Assembly: GCA_036725605.1 (NCBI GenBank)
Contig: DAIMDW010000004.1
Coordinates: 1 to 64,000, forward strand
From: CALBTQ01 sp036725605
GTDB taxonomy: Bacteria; Lernaellota; Lernaellaia; Lernaellales; Lernaellaceae
Reading direction: 5' to 3'
DNA length: 64,000 nucleotides
The notes under the pieces are model-generated. The model made no database searches and had not been told where the DNA came from. It saw only the letters and a list, made by a program, of their open reading frames with translations. Position numbers and translations under genes: made by a program. Positions 7,811 to 16,539 of the stretch are shown piece after piece (position 1 is the stretch's first letter; every line of letters starts with the position of its first letter).

Positions 7811-8968
7811 ATGACAATGAAATGGATGTTGTTGCTCGCGCTTCTTTTGCTCTTGCCCTTGGCCTGCGCCGAAGAAGAGGAAGACGAGGCCGAAACAGCC
7901 GAAACGCTGGACATTGAAATACCCGCCGGCTGGCGCGCCGAGACGCTGACCGATCTCGATGAAATTCGATACGCCGACCTGGCGTTGGACCAAGACGACG
8001 CCGTGCATATCGTTTTCGGCGATCGCTCCACGTTGCGCTACACGAACGATCGCGAAGGCTATTGGTATTGGGACCGGCTGTGTGAAGAGCTCGGCGAACT
8101 CGGCCTTTACGACATGAAATTTACCGTCTCGACGACGAACCGCCCCGCGCTGGTCTACCAACACGAAGTCGACACCAGCACGGCGTTGTTTTATCTGGCC
8201 GATCCGCTGACGGCTTGGGAGCCGGAGATGATTGTCGGCGGCATTGGCGACGGGTCCGCCCAGTTCTGCCTCGACGGGCAGGATCGGCCGTGGTTCGCCT
8301 ACAGCGAAAGCTGGCAGGTCGCGCTGATCGAGCCGGAGGCCGGCGGGTGGCGCACCTGGGAGATCGCGACCGGTGCGAGCCCGCTCGTCGCCTGCTACGA
8401 AAACGGCGTGGATTCTCTGGCCGCCGTGATCGTGCCTAAAATGTTCGGCGACGACGAACCGGCGTGGGCTTCCGTCGAAGGCTACTATCTGTTCACGCGC
8501 GACGGCGACCAATGGCGCCCGAGTCTGATCGGCGAACGGGAAAACCACGTCTGGCTAAAAGAAGGCCGGTTGCTCGCGTTGCCCGACGGTGAACTGGTGT
8601 TGGTCGTGGTGGAAACGACCAACGATTATCCGGAGAATGTCAATCGGCTGGTGGTCTACAGCGGCGGTCCGAACGACTGGCGGCGCGAGGAGTTGATCGA
8701 ATACCTGCCGGGCCTGTGTTTCGAATACGGCCTGCGCGCCGTCGCCACCGATACCGGCGACGTACATGTGTTCGTCGGCGATCGCGACAACGATTTTCTA
8801 CGGATTTTTTCCCGGCGCGACGGATCGTGGCAGGGCGACGCCTGGCGAGGATTCTACGGTCGCTTTGCCTTGGCCGCCGACGGCGCGGGCTATCTGCACA
8901 TGCTCTTCGTACAAGTCGCCCGCGGGCTGGGCAGCCGCCTGTACCACCTCACCAACCGGCCGGAATAA
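7811..8968 (+). CDS. Lipoprotein with propeller-type repeats, paralogue of the gene at 12636
   Basis: A start at ATG 7811 gives a 385-residue product and is supported by GGAGAAG six bases upstream; ATG 7799 and 7817 are alternatives. The signal peptide (MKWMLLLALLLLLPLAC) ends in a relaxed lipobox Leu-Ala-Cys, followed by Glu-rich EEEEDE rather than an Asp run. The body begins PAGWRAETL and has loosely repeated units such as DAVHIVFGDRSTLRY and GDVHVFVGDRDNDFLRI, resembling propeller blades, and ends YHLTNRPE. The truncated neighbour at 12636 shares the GWR start and the YLTDRPE end, so the two are paralogues. Function unknown. Confidence 0.7.
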   Translation: MTMKWMLLLALLLLLPLACAEEEEDEAETAETLDIEIPAGWRAETLTDLDEIRYADLALDQDDAVHIVFGDRSTLRYTNDREGYWYWDRLCEELGELGLYDMKFTVSTTNRPALVYQHEVDTSTALFYLADPLTAWEPEMIVGGIGDGSAQFCLDGQDRPWFAYSESWQVALIEPEAGGWRTWEIATGASPLVACYENGVDSLAAVIVPKMFGDDEPAWASVEGYYLFTRDGDQWRPSLIGERENHVWLKEGRLLALPDGELVLVVVETTNDYPENVNRLVVYSGGPNDWRREELIEYLPGLCFEYGLRAVATDTGDVHVFVGDRDNDFLRIFSRRDGSWQGDAWRGFYGRFALAADGAGYLHMLFVQVARGLGSRLYHLTNRPE

Positions 8969-8996
8969 AAACGGGCGAGCCGTTCAGCCCGCCCGT
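8966..8996 (-). terminator. Intrinsic terminator for the minus-strand gene at 9023
   Basis: ACGGGCG (8971-8977) pairs with CGCCCGT (8990-8996). On the minus strand the stem is followed by a U-rich tract (complement of AAAA before 8971). It lies between two convergent genes and may serve both. Confidence 0.6.
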
Positions 8997-9022
8997 CGGT
9001 TGACGGTTCGTTCGTCGGTCGA

Positions 9023-12000
9023 TCAGAAGAGGCGTTCCATCCAGTCGCTCGCGTTGCCGCCGCAGCCGCCGCAGTCGTCGTCATCGTCGTCGCCGGTCGT
9101 GTCGTCGTCGACCGCGTCGTCGTCGGCGCTGTCGTCGTCGGCGTAGGGCACGCATTCGTCGGACTCTTCGAGGCACTCTTCATCTTCCGCGCAGGGGAAG
9201 CCGGTCGTGTCGCAGGATTGCTCCGTTTCGTTGCAGCTTTCCTCGCCGTCGCAGAATAGGCCGTTGTCCGGGCACGGATCGCCCTCGTGCCGGCAGATGC
9301 CGTCCTGGCAGAAATCCTGACCGTTGCAGAACACGCCGTCGTCGCAGGACGCCGTGTCTTCCAGGTTGGTCCAGCCCCAGGAGTCGTTCACGATATCGCA
9401 ATATTGACAGGCGCTTTGCGGATTGAGGTCGCCGAGCTGGAAGCAGGTGTTGTCGATCAGGCAGCCGTCGCAGCCGTTTTCCCGCCACCAGAAGTCGTTG
9501 TTGTAACGGTTGACGACCCAGAACAGGCCGTCCTGCGTGTCGGCCAATCCGGTGACCACGATGTTGCCGGCCGGGTCGATGTCGATCGAGCCGGGCAGGT
9601 CGCCTTCGCCCGTCGTGCCGCCGCCGTCGTAGACCTGGCTCCAAACGAGGTTCCCCTCGGGATCGTATTTCACCGTGCCGATGTCGTAGTTGCCGTCGAT
9701 GGCATGTTCGTTGACGCCCGTGATGTAGGCGTAGCCCGCTCCGGTGACCGCCATGTCCACCGCTTGATCGTACAGCCGGCTGCCGCTGTCGTAGATTTGC
9801 GTCCACTGCCGCGCGCCCTTGGTGTCGTATTTGAGCAGCAGGTAGCCGGTCAACGATTCGTCGCGGTTGATCGTGGCCATGACGTAAACGTTGTCATCGA
9901 AATCCAGACCGATGTCGATCGGCCAGTTGTGCAGAATTTCCGCCTGGTCGCCGAAGTAGAAGCGATACCAGGCCAGCGATCCGTCGACCTTGAATTTCAG
10001 TAAGGCCAGTCCTTTGGTCTTGTCCAGATCCTGATCGTTGTTCACGAAGCCGGCGACGTACACTTCGCCCCGGCCGTTGACGGTCAACACCGGATTGCCC
10101 ACCGGCGAGACGTCGGGGTGCGAGAACTTGTACTGCCATTCCCCCGTGCCGTTGACATTGTACTTGCTCAAAATGAATTTGTTGTATCCGCTTTCGTTCA
10201 ACGTGCCCGCTTCGTAGAGGGAATCGTTGGTGTCCACCGTCAACGACGAGGTGGGATTTTCCACGCTGGCGCCGGCGGTCACGTTGGTCCACTGCACGTC
10301 GTGGTTCGGATCGAGCGAGAAAAGAACCAGGTTGTTGCCGTCGGTATCGATCACGTTGCCGGTGATGATGATGTTGCCGAGCGAATTGACCACCATCGCC
10401 ACCGGCGAGAAGTTGACGCCCAGCATTTTATCCAGATCGATCGACCAGGCGAGCTCGCCGTTGCGGTTGATCTTCAGCAGCAGGCTTTGCGTGCTCGTCC
10501 TGACGAGCGAGAACAAGTTCCCGTCGGCGTCGATTTGCATTCTTTGGTTGTTGAAGCGCTCGATGTTCGTGCCCGGGGTTACGGCCGCGCCGATATCCAC
10601 CGTGAAATCCCAGTTCGGCAGTTGCCACAGACCGTATTGGATGAATTCCATGATGTCGTCGTTGCCGTGCAAGCCGGCGACGAAAATGCGACCGCTCGGA
10701 TCGACGCGGGTAAACGGCAGCTTATACGAATAGGTCGTCGCGCTGGATTTGATCGACCAGGTCTTTGCGTCGACGATGCCGAATCCGTTGTCCGTCAAAC
10801 TCAGGTCGTCAAGAAAATCTTTGGACGCCGAATACCAGAGCATGCCGTCGCCGGGAGTTTCGCCGTCGCGCCCGTTCTTGCGCGAGGGGAAACACTCTTC
10901 GGGACGGTCGACCATGTTGTAAAGATTGTACTGATCGATGTGCACCCGTCCCTTGCTTTGGTTGCCGCCGGCGGCGATAAACTTGGCCTGACAGGCCGTG
11001 TTGATGGTTTCAAATGTAGGCGACAGATCCTCGTTGAGCACTTCCAGATTTTCGTCGACATCCGGATTGGACGGTTTGCACGGAACAATCATGGCGTAGG
11101 CCATCTGGCCGATCACAACCCATTTCCGACAAGTCGCCCAACGAAGGAAAAAGGTGCTGTGCGACCCTTTGTCCTCGCCTTTGGCGGTGCTGTGCACGTG
11201 ACCGGTGTAATATCCGGGGCGCACATTGGCGTACAGATCGTCCCAGCGCCAGTTGCGCTTGTCCGCGCGCGCCGGCTTGTCGGGATGAATGTACAAGTTG
11301 ACGCCCTTGAAGAAGTCGCCCATCCGCTCCACGGTCATTGTGTGTTTGTAGTTGGAATAGGTGCTGTTCCAGGAGGGCGAGATGGTCGGGTCGGTGGAAT
11401 AATTCGTCATTTGGTCGATAACGTAGGCCGTATACTCGCTGCACCAGGAGGGCGGGGTGGGGAAATACCAGCCGGTTTCGTCTTCGGTCAGCCATTCCGA
11501 GCCGTATTCGTAATCCCAGGTTTGAAACAGGTCGTCGGCGGTGAGGTCGAGAATGGAGTTGTAACAGGAATTGCCGGAGCAATAAGGACCGTTCGGCAGC
11601 AGGTCGCCTTCGTCGTAAGGCGGGTTGCTCAAGTCGGTTATCTGGTCGACGCCGGGAGAACTCATGGCGGCGTTTCTTATGTAATTGACACGGGTCGAGT
11701 AAATGGCGTCGGTAAACACCAATTCGTCGTTCTGATGATAGGTGAGCGGAGTAATCGGAGCGTAATCCAGGATTTTTAGGTTGTTAAGATAAATTCTTAT
11801 GTTTTTGATCCTCAGCGTGACGTACAACGGGTCTTGCGGGTCCAGCACCAGCTTGATCCGGTCGAAGTACTCGGCGGAGCGCTTCGGGTGAATGGCGCCG
11901 GAAAACGGAAACACCGTCAAGTCCAGATCCGGCAGGGACATCAGGCCGGTGCGGTACCAGTTGCGTACTTCCCAGTCGTCGCCGTCGCTGTCGGCGGAAC

Positions 12001-12406
12001 AGTCGGGACCCCAGGTGCCGTCTTCCCAGAAATGGAGGAACTGCTCGGCGTAATTCGTGTAAAGATAACTGTCGACATCCAGCCAGTGGGCGACCACAGT
12101 TTGTGCGTTTGCCGTGTGGGGGACATGGAGTGTCTCGTCGCAAGGGCCTAGGTTGTCGGTAAATTGGATTGTTTGATTGCTGGTGGTCATCGGCAGGGTG
12201 CCGGTGAATTCAAGCCAATTCGAAGTGTCTGTGCGTCGTAAAAACACTGTATAATCGCTTACTTTTCCGATTTCACCATCAAAGGTGATGACGATTTTTG
12301 TGTCGAAGATGATGTGATAATACCAACCGGGGTAGCCCGCGACGGCCGAAGTTGCACTCAGGCACACCGCAGCCAATAGAAACAAGCAGACCAAGAGCCG
12401 TTTCAT
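9023..12406 (-). CDS. Large secreted SBBP-type protein with Cys-rich module and Asp/Cys tail
   Basis: The 1127-residue protein starts at ATG 12406, behind AGAAGGAGA. A classical signal peptide (to about Ala-Val-Ala-Gly) is followed by a region of unknown fold to about 560. About residues 570-950 hold SBBP/propeller-like repeats such as GRIFVAGLHGNDDIMEF, GYAYITGVNEHAIDGNYDIG and GNIVVTGLADTQDG. A Cys-rich module (about 955-1085) follows with pairs like DDGVFCNGQDFC and PDNGLFCDGEESC, known from Myxococcales surface proteins. The C-terminus carries Asp runs, then CGGCGG and ten final residues. This is the only tail here that continues beyond the Cys-Gly motif. Probably cell-surface exposed; function unknown. 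Confidence 0.75.
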   Translation of the reverse strand: MKRLLVCLFLLAAVCLSATSAVAGYPGWYYHIIFDTKIVITFDGEIGKVSDYTVFLRRTDTSNWLEFTGTLPMTTSNQTIQFTDNLGPCDETLHVPHTANAQTVVAHWLDVDSYLYTNYAEQFLHFWEDGTWGPDCSADSDGDDWEVRNWYRTGLMSLPDLDLTVFPFSGAIHPKRSAEYFDRIKLVLDPQDPLYVTLRIKNIRIYLNNLKILDYAPITPLTYHQNDELVFTDAIYSTRVNYIRNAAMSSPGVDQITDLSNPPYDEGDLLPNGPYCSGNSCYNSILDLTADDLFQTWDYEYGSEWLTEDETGWYFPTPPSWCSEYTAYVIDQMTNYSTDPTISPSWNSTYSNYKHTMTVERMGDFFKGVNLYIHPDKPARADKRNWRWDDLYANVRPGYYTGHVHSTAKGEDKGSHSTFFLRWATCRKWVVIGQMAYAMIVPCKPSNPDVDENLEVLNEDLSPTFETINTACQAKFIAAGGNQSKGRVHIDQYNLYNMVDRPEECFPSRKNGRDGETPGDGMLWYSASKDFLDDLSLTDNGFGIVDAKTWSIKSSATTYSYKLPFTRVDPSGRIFVAGLHGNDDIMEFIQYGLWQLPNWDFTVDIGAAVTPGTNIERFNNQRMQIDADGNLFSLVRTSTQSLLLKINRNGELAWSIDLDKMLGVNFSPVAMVVNSLGNIIITGNVIDTDGNNLVLFSLDPNHDVQWTNVTAGASVENPTSSLTVDTNDSLYEAGTLNESGYNKFILSKYNVNGTGEWQYKFSHPDVSPVGNPVLTVNGRGEVYVAGFVNNDQDLDKTKGLALLKFKVDGSLAWYRFYFGDQAEILHNWPIDIGLDFDDNVYVMATINRDESLTGYLLLKYDTKGARQWTQIYDSGSRLYDQAVDMAVTGAGYAYITGVNEHAIDGNYDIGTVKYDPEGNLVWSQVYDGGGTTGEGDLPGSIDIDPAGNIVVTGLADTQDGLFWVVNRYNNDFWWRENGCDGCLIDNTCFQLGDLNPQSACQYCDIVNDSWGWTNLEDTASCDDGVFCNGQDFCQDGICRHEGDPCPDNGLFCDGEESCNETEQSCDTTGFPCAEDEECLEESDECVPYADDDSADDDAVDDDTTGDDDDDDCGGCGGNASDWMERLF

Positions 12407-12635
12407 GACCAATCTCCTTCTGCAATTTAATTAATGGTTGCGATTTCAATCTTATAAATATGTCCCCAAATAGCAAGTAGAATATTCATGTTTTTATGAA
12501 TAATTAATAGAATGTACGTTCCATTCTCCGTCCTGTCGAAATCATACAGATTATTTCACCCTTGTTTTTTATAGCGGAATGCTGGTACGTTACTATCGGC
12601 GGGAAGCGAATGGTCTTGCTTAGTGGAGGTAAGCA

Positions 12636-13140
12636 ATGAAACGACAATGGATGTACTTATTTTTAATCGTGGCGATCGGTTTGACCTTTTGGCTCGCCTG
12701 CGCCGACGATGACGACGACAACGACGATAATCCCACCGATGACGATACCGACGATGATGTGGACGACGATGCCGACGACGATTCCGGCGACGACGATATT
12801 TCACCGCCGCCCGGATGGCGCATGGAGCCGGTCGACGACCAGGGGCCGTTCGGCGATGTCCGCTTGCGGGTCGCTTCGAACGGCGTGCCCCATCTGACGT
12901 TCGGTGTTTTCCCTTCCGGGCAAGACTCAATGCTCAAATACGCCGCCACGGAGCAGGGGGCATGGAGCGTGGACACGGTTTGGACCTTTGCGCAGGGGGG
13001 CGGTTATTTTGCGTTGGCTCTACGCGGCGATGCGCCCGTGATCGCCTATCAGCGGTACATCGATATTGTCGCCGGGCTATGCGCCGGCCCCGCAGGGGGT
13101 GGCCGATCACCTCTACTATCTCACCGACCGGCCGGAATGA
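12636..13140 (+). pseudogene. Frameshifted, shortened Asp-linker lipoprotein gene
   Basis: From ATG 12636 (preceded by GGAGGTAAGCA) the frame gives a signal peptide with a relaxed lipobox Leu-Ala-Cys, an Asp-rich linker of about 40 residues, and a domain starting PPGWRMEPVDD that matches the paralogue at 7811. Near 13074-13080 the frame should shift: reading GGC TAT GCG onward gives an in-register end, DHLYYLTDRPE, with TGA at 13138-13140, matching the LYHLTNRPE end of the paralogue. The uninterrupted frame instead runs to 13160 with an unrelated tail. The protein is also only about 168 residues, against 385, so an internal deletion probably occurred too. Confidence 0.7.
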
Positions 13141-13168
13141 TGAAATATTACATAATATAGATACGGTT

Positions 13169-13825
13169 TTAATCGGCAGAGTTCACGGTAGCTAAAAGAT
13201 CAAACGAATCCAACAGACGATCCGGCTCGGCGGCCGTCAATTCCTCGACCGTGCCGATGCCGTAACTGACCGCCGCGACGATGCCGCAGCCGGCCGCGCG
13301 TCCGGCGCGAATGTCCATTACCGTATCGCCGATTAAAAGCGTTTGCACCGGACGCACGCGCAACGCGCCGCAGGTGCGCATGATGACCTCGGGATCGGGC
13401 TTGGGCGTGAAATCGTCCGTGCCCTGAATGTGATCCAGCAACGGCGCCAACCCGGTGAGTTCGCACACGCGCCGGGCCATGAAGGTCATCTTCGTCGTCG
13501 CCACCGCCGTTTTCACCCCGCGCCCGCGTAGCGTCGTCAATGTTTCGATCACGCCGGGGTAGGGCCGGGTCTGCACCGCGCAATGGTCGAAGAAAAAGCG
13601 CTTGTACTCCTCGACGCACGCGGCGATCTGCCCCTTGTGCTCGGGCGGCAGCAGTTTCAGGAACATCTCATAAAGGCTGCGGCCGATCAGCGGTACGACA
13701 TCCTCGTGGCGCAACGTCGCCTCGCAAACGGTCCGCGCGCTGTGGGCGATCGCCGTGGCGATGTCGGCGCGCGAATCCACCAAGGTCATATCCAGGTCGC
13801 AAAGCAGGGCCAAGTAGTCGTTCAT
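13169..13825 (-). CDS. HAD-family phosphatase, phosphoglycolate phosphatase-like
   Basis: The 218-residue product carries all four HAD motifs. Motif I is DLDMTLVDS (nucleophile and acid/base aspartates near 11 and 13), motif II is AVATTKMTF near residue 108, the motif III lysine is in FTPKPDP, and motif IV is GDTVMDIRAGRAAG. The helical cap between motifs I and II is of the Gph/pyrophosphatase type (subfamily IA). It is probably a cytosolic phosphomonoesterase; phosphoglycolate is the commonest annotation, but the substrate cannot be read from sequence. It lies 44 bases downstream of the exchanger gene on the same strand and may be co-transcribed with it. Confidence 0.8.
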   Translation of the reverse strand: MNDYLALLCDLDMTLVDSRADIATAIAHSARTVCEATLRHEDVVPLIGRSLYEMFLKLLPPEHKGQIAACVEEYKRFFFDHCAVQTRPYPGVIETLTTLRGRGVKTAVATTKMTFMARRVCELTGLAPLLDHIQGTDDFTPKPDPEVIMRTCGALRVRPVQTLLIGDTVMDIRAGRAAGCGIVAAVSYGIGTVEELTAAEPDRLLDSFDLLATVNSAD

Positions 13826-13869
13826 GGTCGCGAAGAATTACACCCGTGCGCCGCGAATGTAAATCGCCA

Positions 13870-14919
13870 TTAAAATTTTTTCCGCCATAGCGGCTGCAGG
13901 GCGGCGCCCACGACCAGCAGCACGACGGGCAGGAAGGACCACCACAAGATACGCGCGAACGACCACGCGGCCGGATGCGCCGTGCCGCGCAACACGACGA
14001 AAACGAGGTAGCCGACGTAGAACGCCAGGAAGATCAGCCCTTCGCCGCGCGAGATTTCCGCGCCGGAGATGAAAATCGGCAGGCAAAGAAAGGTCGCCGT
14101 CGCCATGAAGGGCACGTCGAATTGCAGCGCCGCGCCGGTCACGTTCACGCCGCCCGACAGCAGCGCCGTACCGCCGAGCACCGCCAGCAGGTTGAAGATG
14201 TTGCTGCCCACGATGTTGCCCACCGCGATATCCCGCTCGCCGCGCACGGCGGCGACGATCGAGGTTGCCACTTCCGGCAGCGAGGTGCCCGCCGCCACGA
14301 TCGTCAGGCCGATCGTCAATTCGCCGACGCCCCAGGCGCGCGCCAACGCCGACGCGCCCTCCACCAGCCACTTCGAACCCAGCACCAGCATCGCCAATCC
14401 CGCGACGATGAAGACGATCGATTTGAGTGTGCCGCCTTGAACGGCCCGCTTATCGTTCTTGTCGGCCGGTTTTTTTCGCGCCTGCCAAAACAGCCAGCCG
14501 ATGTACACCGGCAGCGCCAGAACCAGCGCGATCCCTTCGCCCCGGCCGACGACGCCGTTGCGGCAAAACAGCCAGACGACAACGGTCGCGACGATCATCA
14601 CCGGCACGTCCAGCCGGATCAACTGCCGGTTGACGGCCAGCGGCACAATCAGCGCCGACACGCCCAGGATCAGCAGGATGTTGAAGATGTTGCTGCCCAC
14701 AACGTTGCCCAGCGCGATGTCCGGGCTGCCGATGAACGCGGCTTTCAAGCTCACCGCCAGTTCCGGCGCGCTCGTGCCGAAGGCCACCACGGTCAGGCCG
14801 ATGATCAACGATGGAATGCCCGCCAGCGCCGCCAGTCGCGACGCGCCGCGCACCAGCGCCTCGCCCCCGCCGATCAGCATCAGCAGTCCGCCCAACAGCA
14901 TCGCCAAGGTGATGAACAT
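13870..14919 (-). CDS. Calcium/sodium antiporter of the CaCA family
   Basis: A 349-residue protein with about ten membrane helices and the two inverted alpha-repeats that define the family: GTSAPELAVSL with GNVVGSNIFN in the first half, and GTSLPEVATSI with GNIVGSNIFN in the second. The Glu of each G-T-S-x-P-E motif and the GSN-I-FN segments form the ion-binding site. Length and pattern match the bacterial YrbG/NCX_Mj group, which exchanges Ca2+ for Na+ at the inner membrane. The gene is divergent from the SGNH hydrolase at 15045. Confidence 0.88.
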   Translation of the reverse strand: MFITLAMLLGGLLMLIGGGEALVRGASRLAALAGIPSLIIGLTVVAFGTSAPELAVSLKAAFIGSPDIALGNVVGSNIFNILLILGVSALIVPLAVNRQLIRLDVPVMIVATVVVWLFCRNGVVGRGEGIALVLALPVYIGWLFWQARKKPADKNDKRAVQGGTLKSIVFIVAGLAMLVLGSKWLVEGASALARAWGVGELTIGLTIVAAGTSLPEVATSIVAAVRGERDIAVGNIVGSNIFNLLAVLGGTALLSGGVNVTGAALQFDVPFMATATFLCLPIFISGAEISRGEGLIFLAFYVGYLVFVVLRGTAHPAAWSFARILWWSFLPVVLLVVGAALQPLWRKKF

Positions 14920-15044
14920 CGACCGCGCCCTCCACCATTGTGCGCCAGCATGGCCGAGTTATTGCTGCAAGACAAGATGCCCGCGCTTGCGTCGCAAAGG
15001 CCGGGCCGCCATACTGAACGGGAAGTTGGCAGGAAGAGAAAACG

Positions 15045-16019
15045 ATGCGCCGCAACCGAATCGTCCCCTTGTTGTTCCTGTTGTGCCTGATGCCCGTGCT
15101 GCTGGCCGGCCGTGCGAAGATCAACGTGATCTCGGTCGGCGACAGTTGGGCCGAAGGCTGGTGCGACGCCATGGAGCGGGTCATCCGCCTGCACGGCACG
15201 CGCGTGGAGGTCTGGAACCGCGGCATTTCCGGCAGCGCGGCGGTGAACTGGGCCACGCCCGGCGCGTTGCTCGACGTCGAACTGACCCTGCTGCAGCATC
15301 CGGAAATCGATTGGCTGACGCTGAGCATCGGCGGCAACGATCTGCTCGACGGCTACCTGCTCATGGGGCTGGGCGACGAAGTGTTCCCGCTGATCGACGA
15401 GGCGTTGCGCACCGTGCTCGATGAACTGCTTGCCTTCCGCCCCGAGCTGAAAATTTCGCTCAACGGCTACGACTTCCCCAACTTCGAGCACACGCTCGAT
15501 TGCATCGTCATGGGCCAGGCGATGCTCGGCGGCAACACCTACAGCCAGAATCACTTGTTCGCGCAAATCACCGATATCGCCGCGGCCATCGCCGACGATT
15601 ACCCGCAGGTCCACCACACGGCGCTGCTCGGCGCGATGCAACAGGCCGACGGCATGCCCCTCGCGCCCAACTATTACCGGCCGTCGCCGGCGCGCTTTTT
15701 CCCCGAGGAGGAATGCATCCACCCGACCGCCGGCGGTTACGACGTGGTCATGGAACGGCTGTGGGACGAGTTTTTCGAGCCGCTGAACAACCCGACCGAC
15801 GACGATACGGTCGACGACGATACGGTCGACGACGACACGAGCGATGACGATGCGGTGGACGACGATCTCGTCGATGACGATGCGATCGACGATGACGTTA
15901 TCGACGACGATGATCTCGATGACGATGCCGACAATGACGACGCTGTCGACGACGATGCGGCCGATGACGACGATTCTTCAGCCGACGACGATGACGACGA
16001 CGATGGCTGTAGTTGTTGA
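15045..16019 (+). CDS. Secreted SGNH/GDSL hydrolase with Asp-rich GCSC C-terminal tail
   Basis: The 324-residue protein has a signal peptide (MRRNRIVPLLFLLCLMPVLL) and the SGNH blocks: block I VISVGDSWAEG with the catalytic Ser near 33, block II glycine in NRGISGSA, block III LSIGGNDLLDG with the oxyanion Asn, and block V ECIHPTAGG with the catalytic His. From about residue 250 to the end it consists of Thr/Val/Ala-punctuated Asp triplets finishing in Asp7-GCSC. The core fits an esterase or carbohydrate deacetylase; the tail is the tag discussed in the findings. A second Asp-rich GCGC-coding segment lies in frame after the stop (16062-16115). Confidence 0.8.
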   Translation: MRRNRIVPLLFLLCLMPVLLAGRAKINVISVGDSWAEGWCDAMERVIRLHGTRVEVWNRGISGSAAVNWATPGALLDVELTLLQHPEIDWLTLSIGGNDLLDGYLLMGLGDEVFPLIDEALRTVLDELLAFRPELKISLNGYDFPNFEHTLDCIVMGQAMLGGNTYSQNHLFAQITDIAAAIADDYPQVHHTALLGAMQQADGMPLAPNYYRPSPARFFPEEECIHPTAGGYDVVMERLWDEFFEPLNNPTDDDTVDDDTVDDDTSDDDAVDDDLVDDDAIDDDVIDDDDLDDDADNDDAVDDDAADDDDSSADDDDDDDGCSC

Positions 16020-16183
16020 TCACCAAGACGATTGAGCGTAGCGAAATCCCGCCAAAGGCGGGACGATGATTCATCCGACGCATCGGACAATCATGATGAC
16101 GGCTGTGGATGTTAGGAATGCGAAAGGCGCGGTGGCGCTCATACGCCGAACATCGTGAGGCTTATCAGTGCAGATAATAATAC

Positions 16184-16274
16184 CCTATTTAAGGGACACC
16201 ATACTTAATTGTTGGTATGTAAATACACCGATAAACTCGTTCGCTTCACTCGCTCGCGTATCGGTGCCACCGAG
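16184..16274 (+). repeat. 91-bp direct repeat, copy 1
   Basis: Begins CCTATTTAAGGGACACC and ends GGTGCCACCGAG. Copy 2 at 16286-16376 differs at one position within the unit (CCGATAA versus CTGATAA). The GATAAACTCGTTCGCTTCA core recurs, inverted, at 42430-42474. Confidence 0.85.
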
Positions 16275-16285
16275 AATTGGCTTAT

Positions 16286-16376
16286 CCTATTTAAGGGACA
16301 CCATACTTAATTGTTGGTATGTAAATACACTGATAAACTCGTTCGCTTCACTCGCTCGCGTATCGGTGCCACCGAG
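16286..16376 (+). repeat. 91-bp direct repeat, copy 2
   Basis: Nearly exact copy of 16184-16274 at a period of 102 bases. The near-identity points to a recent tandem duplication. Confidence 0.85.
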
Positions 16377-16539
16377 GGTCGACCTATCGGGCGCCACGGT
16401 CTTGCCTGCAGGGCGCTCGTTTGCCGACACACTTTTTGCGAAGCCAAAGGCGCTCAGGCGATCATTTGCGCGCCTGATTTGACCTGCCTTTCGCCTCCGA
16501 TTTACAGTGGACATCATTTCGTTCGAGAAAGGATCCGCG

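Larger units (their letters stand above)
16020..16539. other. Gene-free region with tail remnant and tandem repeats
   Basis: Bases 16062-16115 encode, in frame with the upstream gene, a second Asp/Ser-rich tail ending Gly-Cys-Gly-Cys-stop. A conserved 24-base element sits at 16031-16054. Two 91-bp direct repeats with 102-bp spacing and an inverted partial copy (16141-16170) fill most of the rest. I see no gene here. Confidence 0.65.

Noticed and set aside
13065..13090. Programmed frameshift in the 12636 gene
   Set aside because: No slippery heptamer or downstream pseudoknot is evident, and the gene is also shortened, so decay or a data error is more likely.
16017..16019. TGA after GCSC as a selenocysteine or programmed readthrough codon
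   Set aside because: No SECIS-like hairpin is evident directly after it, and the 14 codons that follow are not tail-like; a module remnant is the simpler view.
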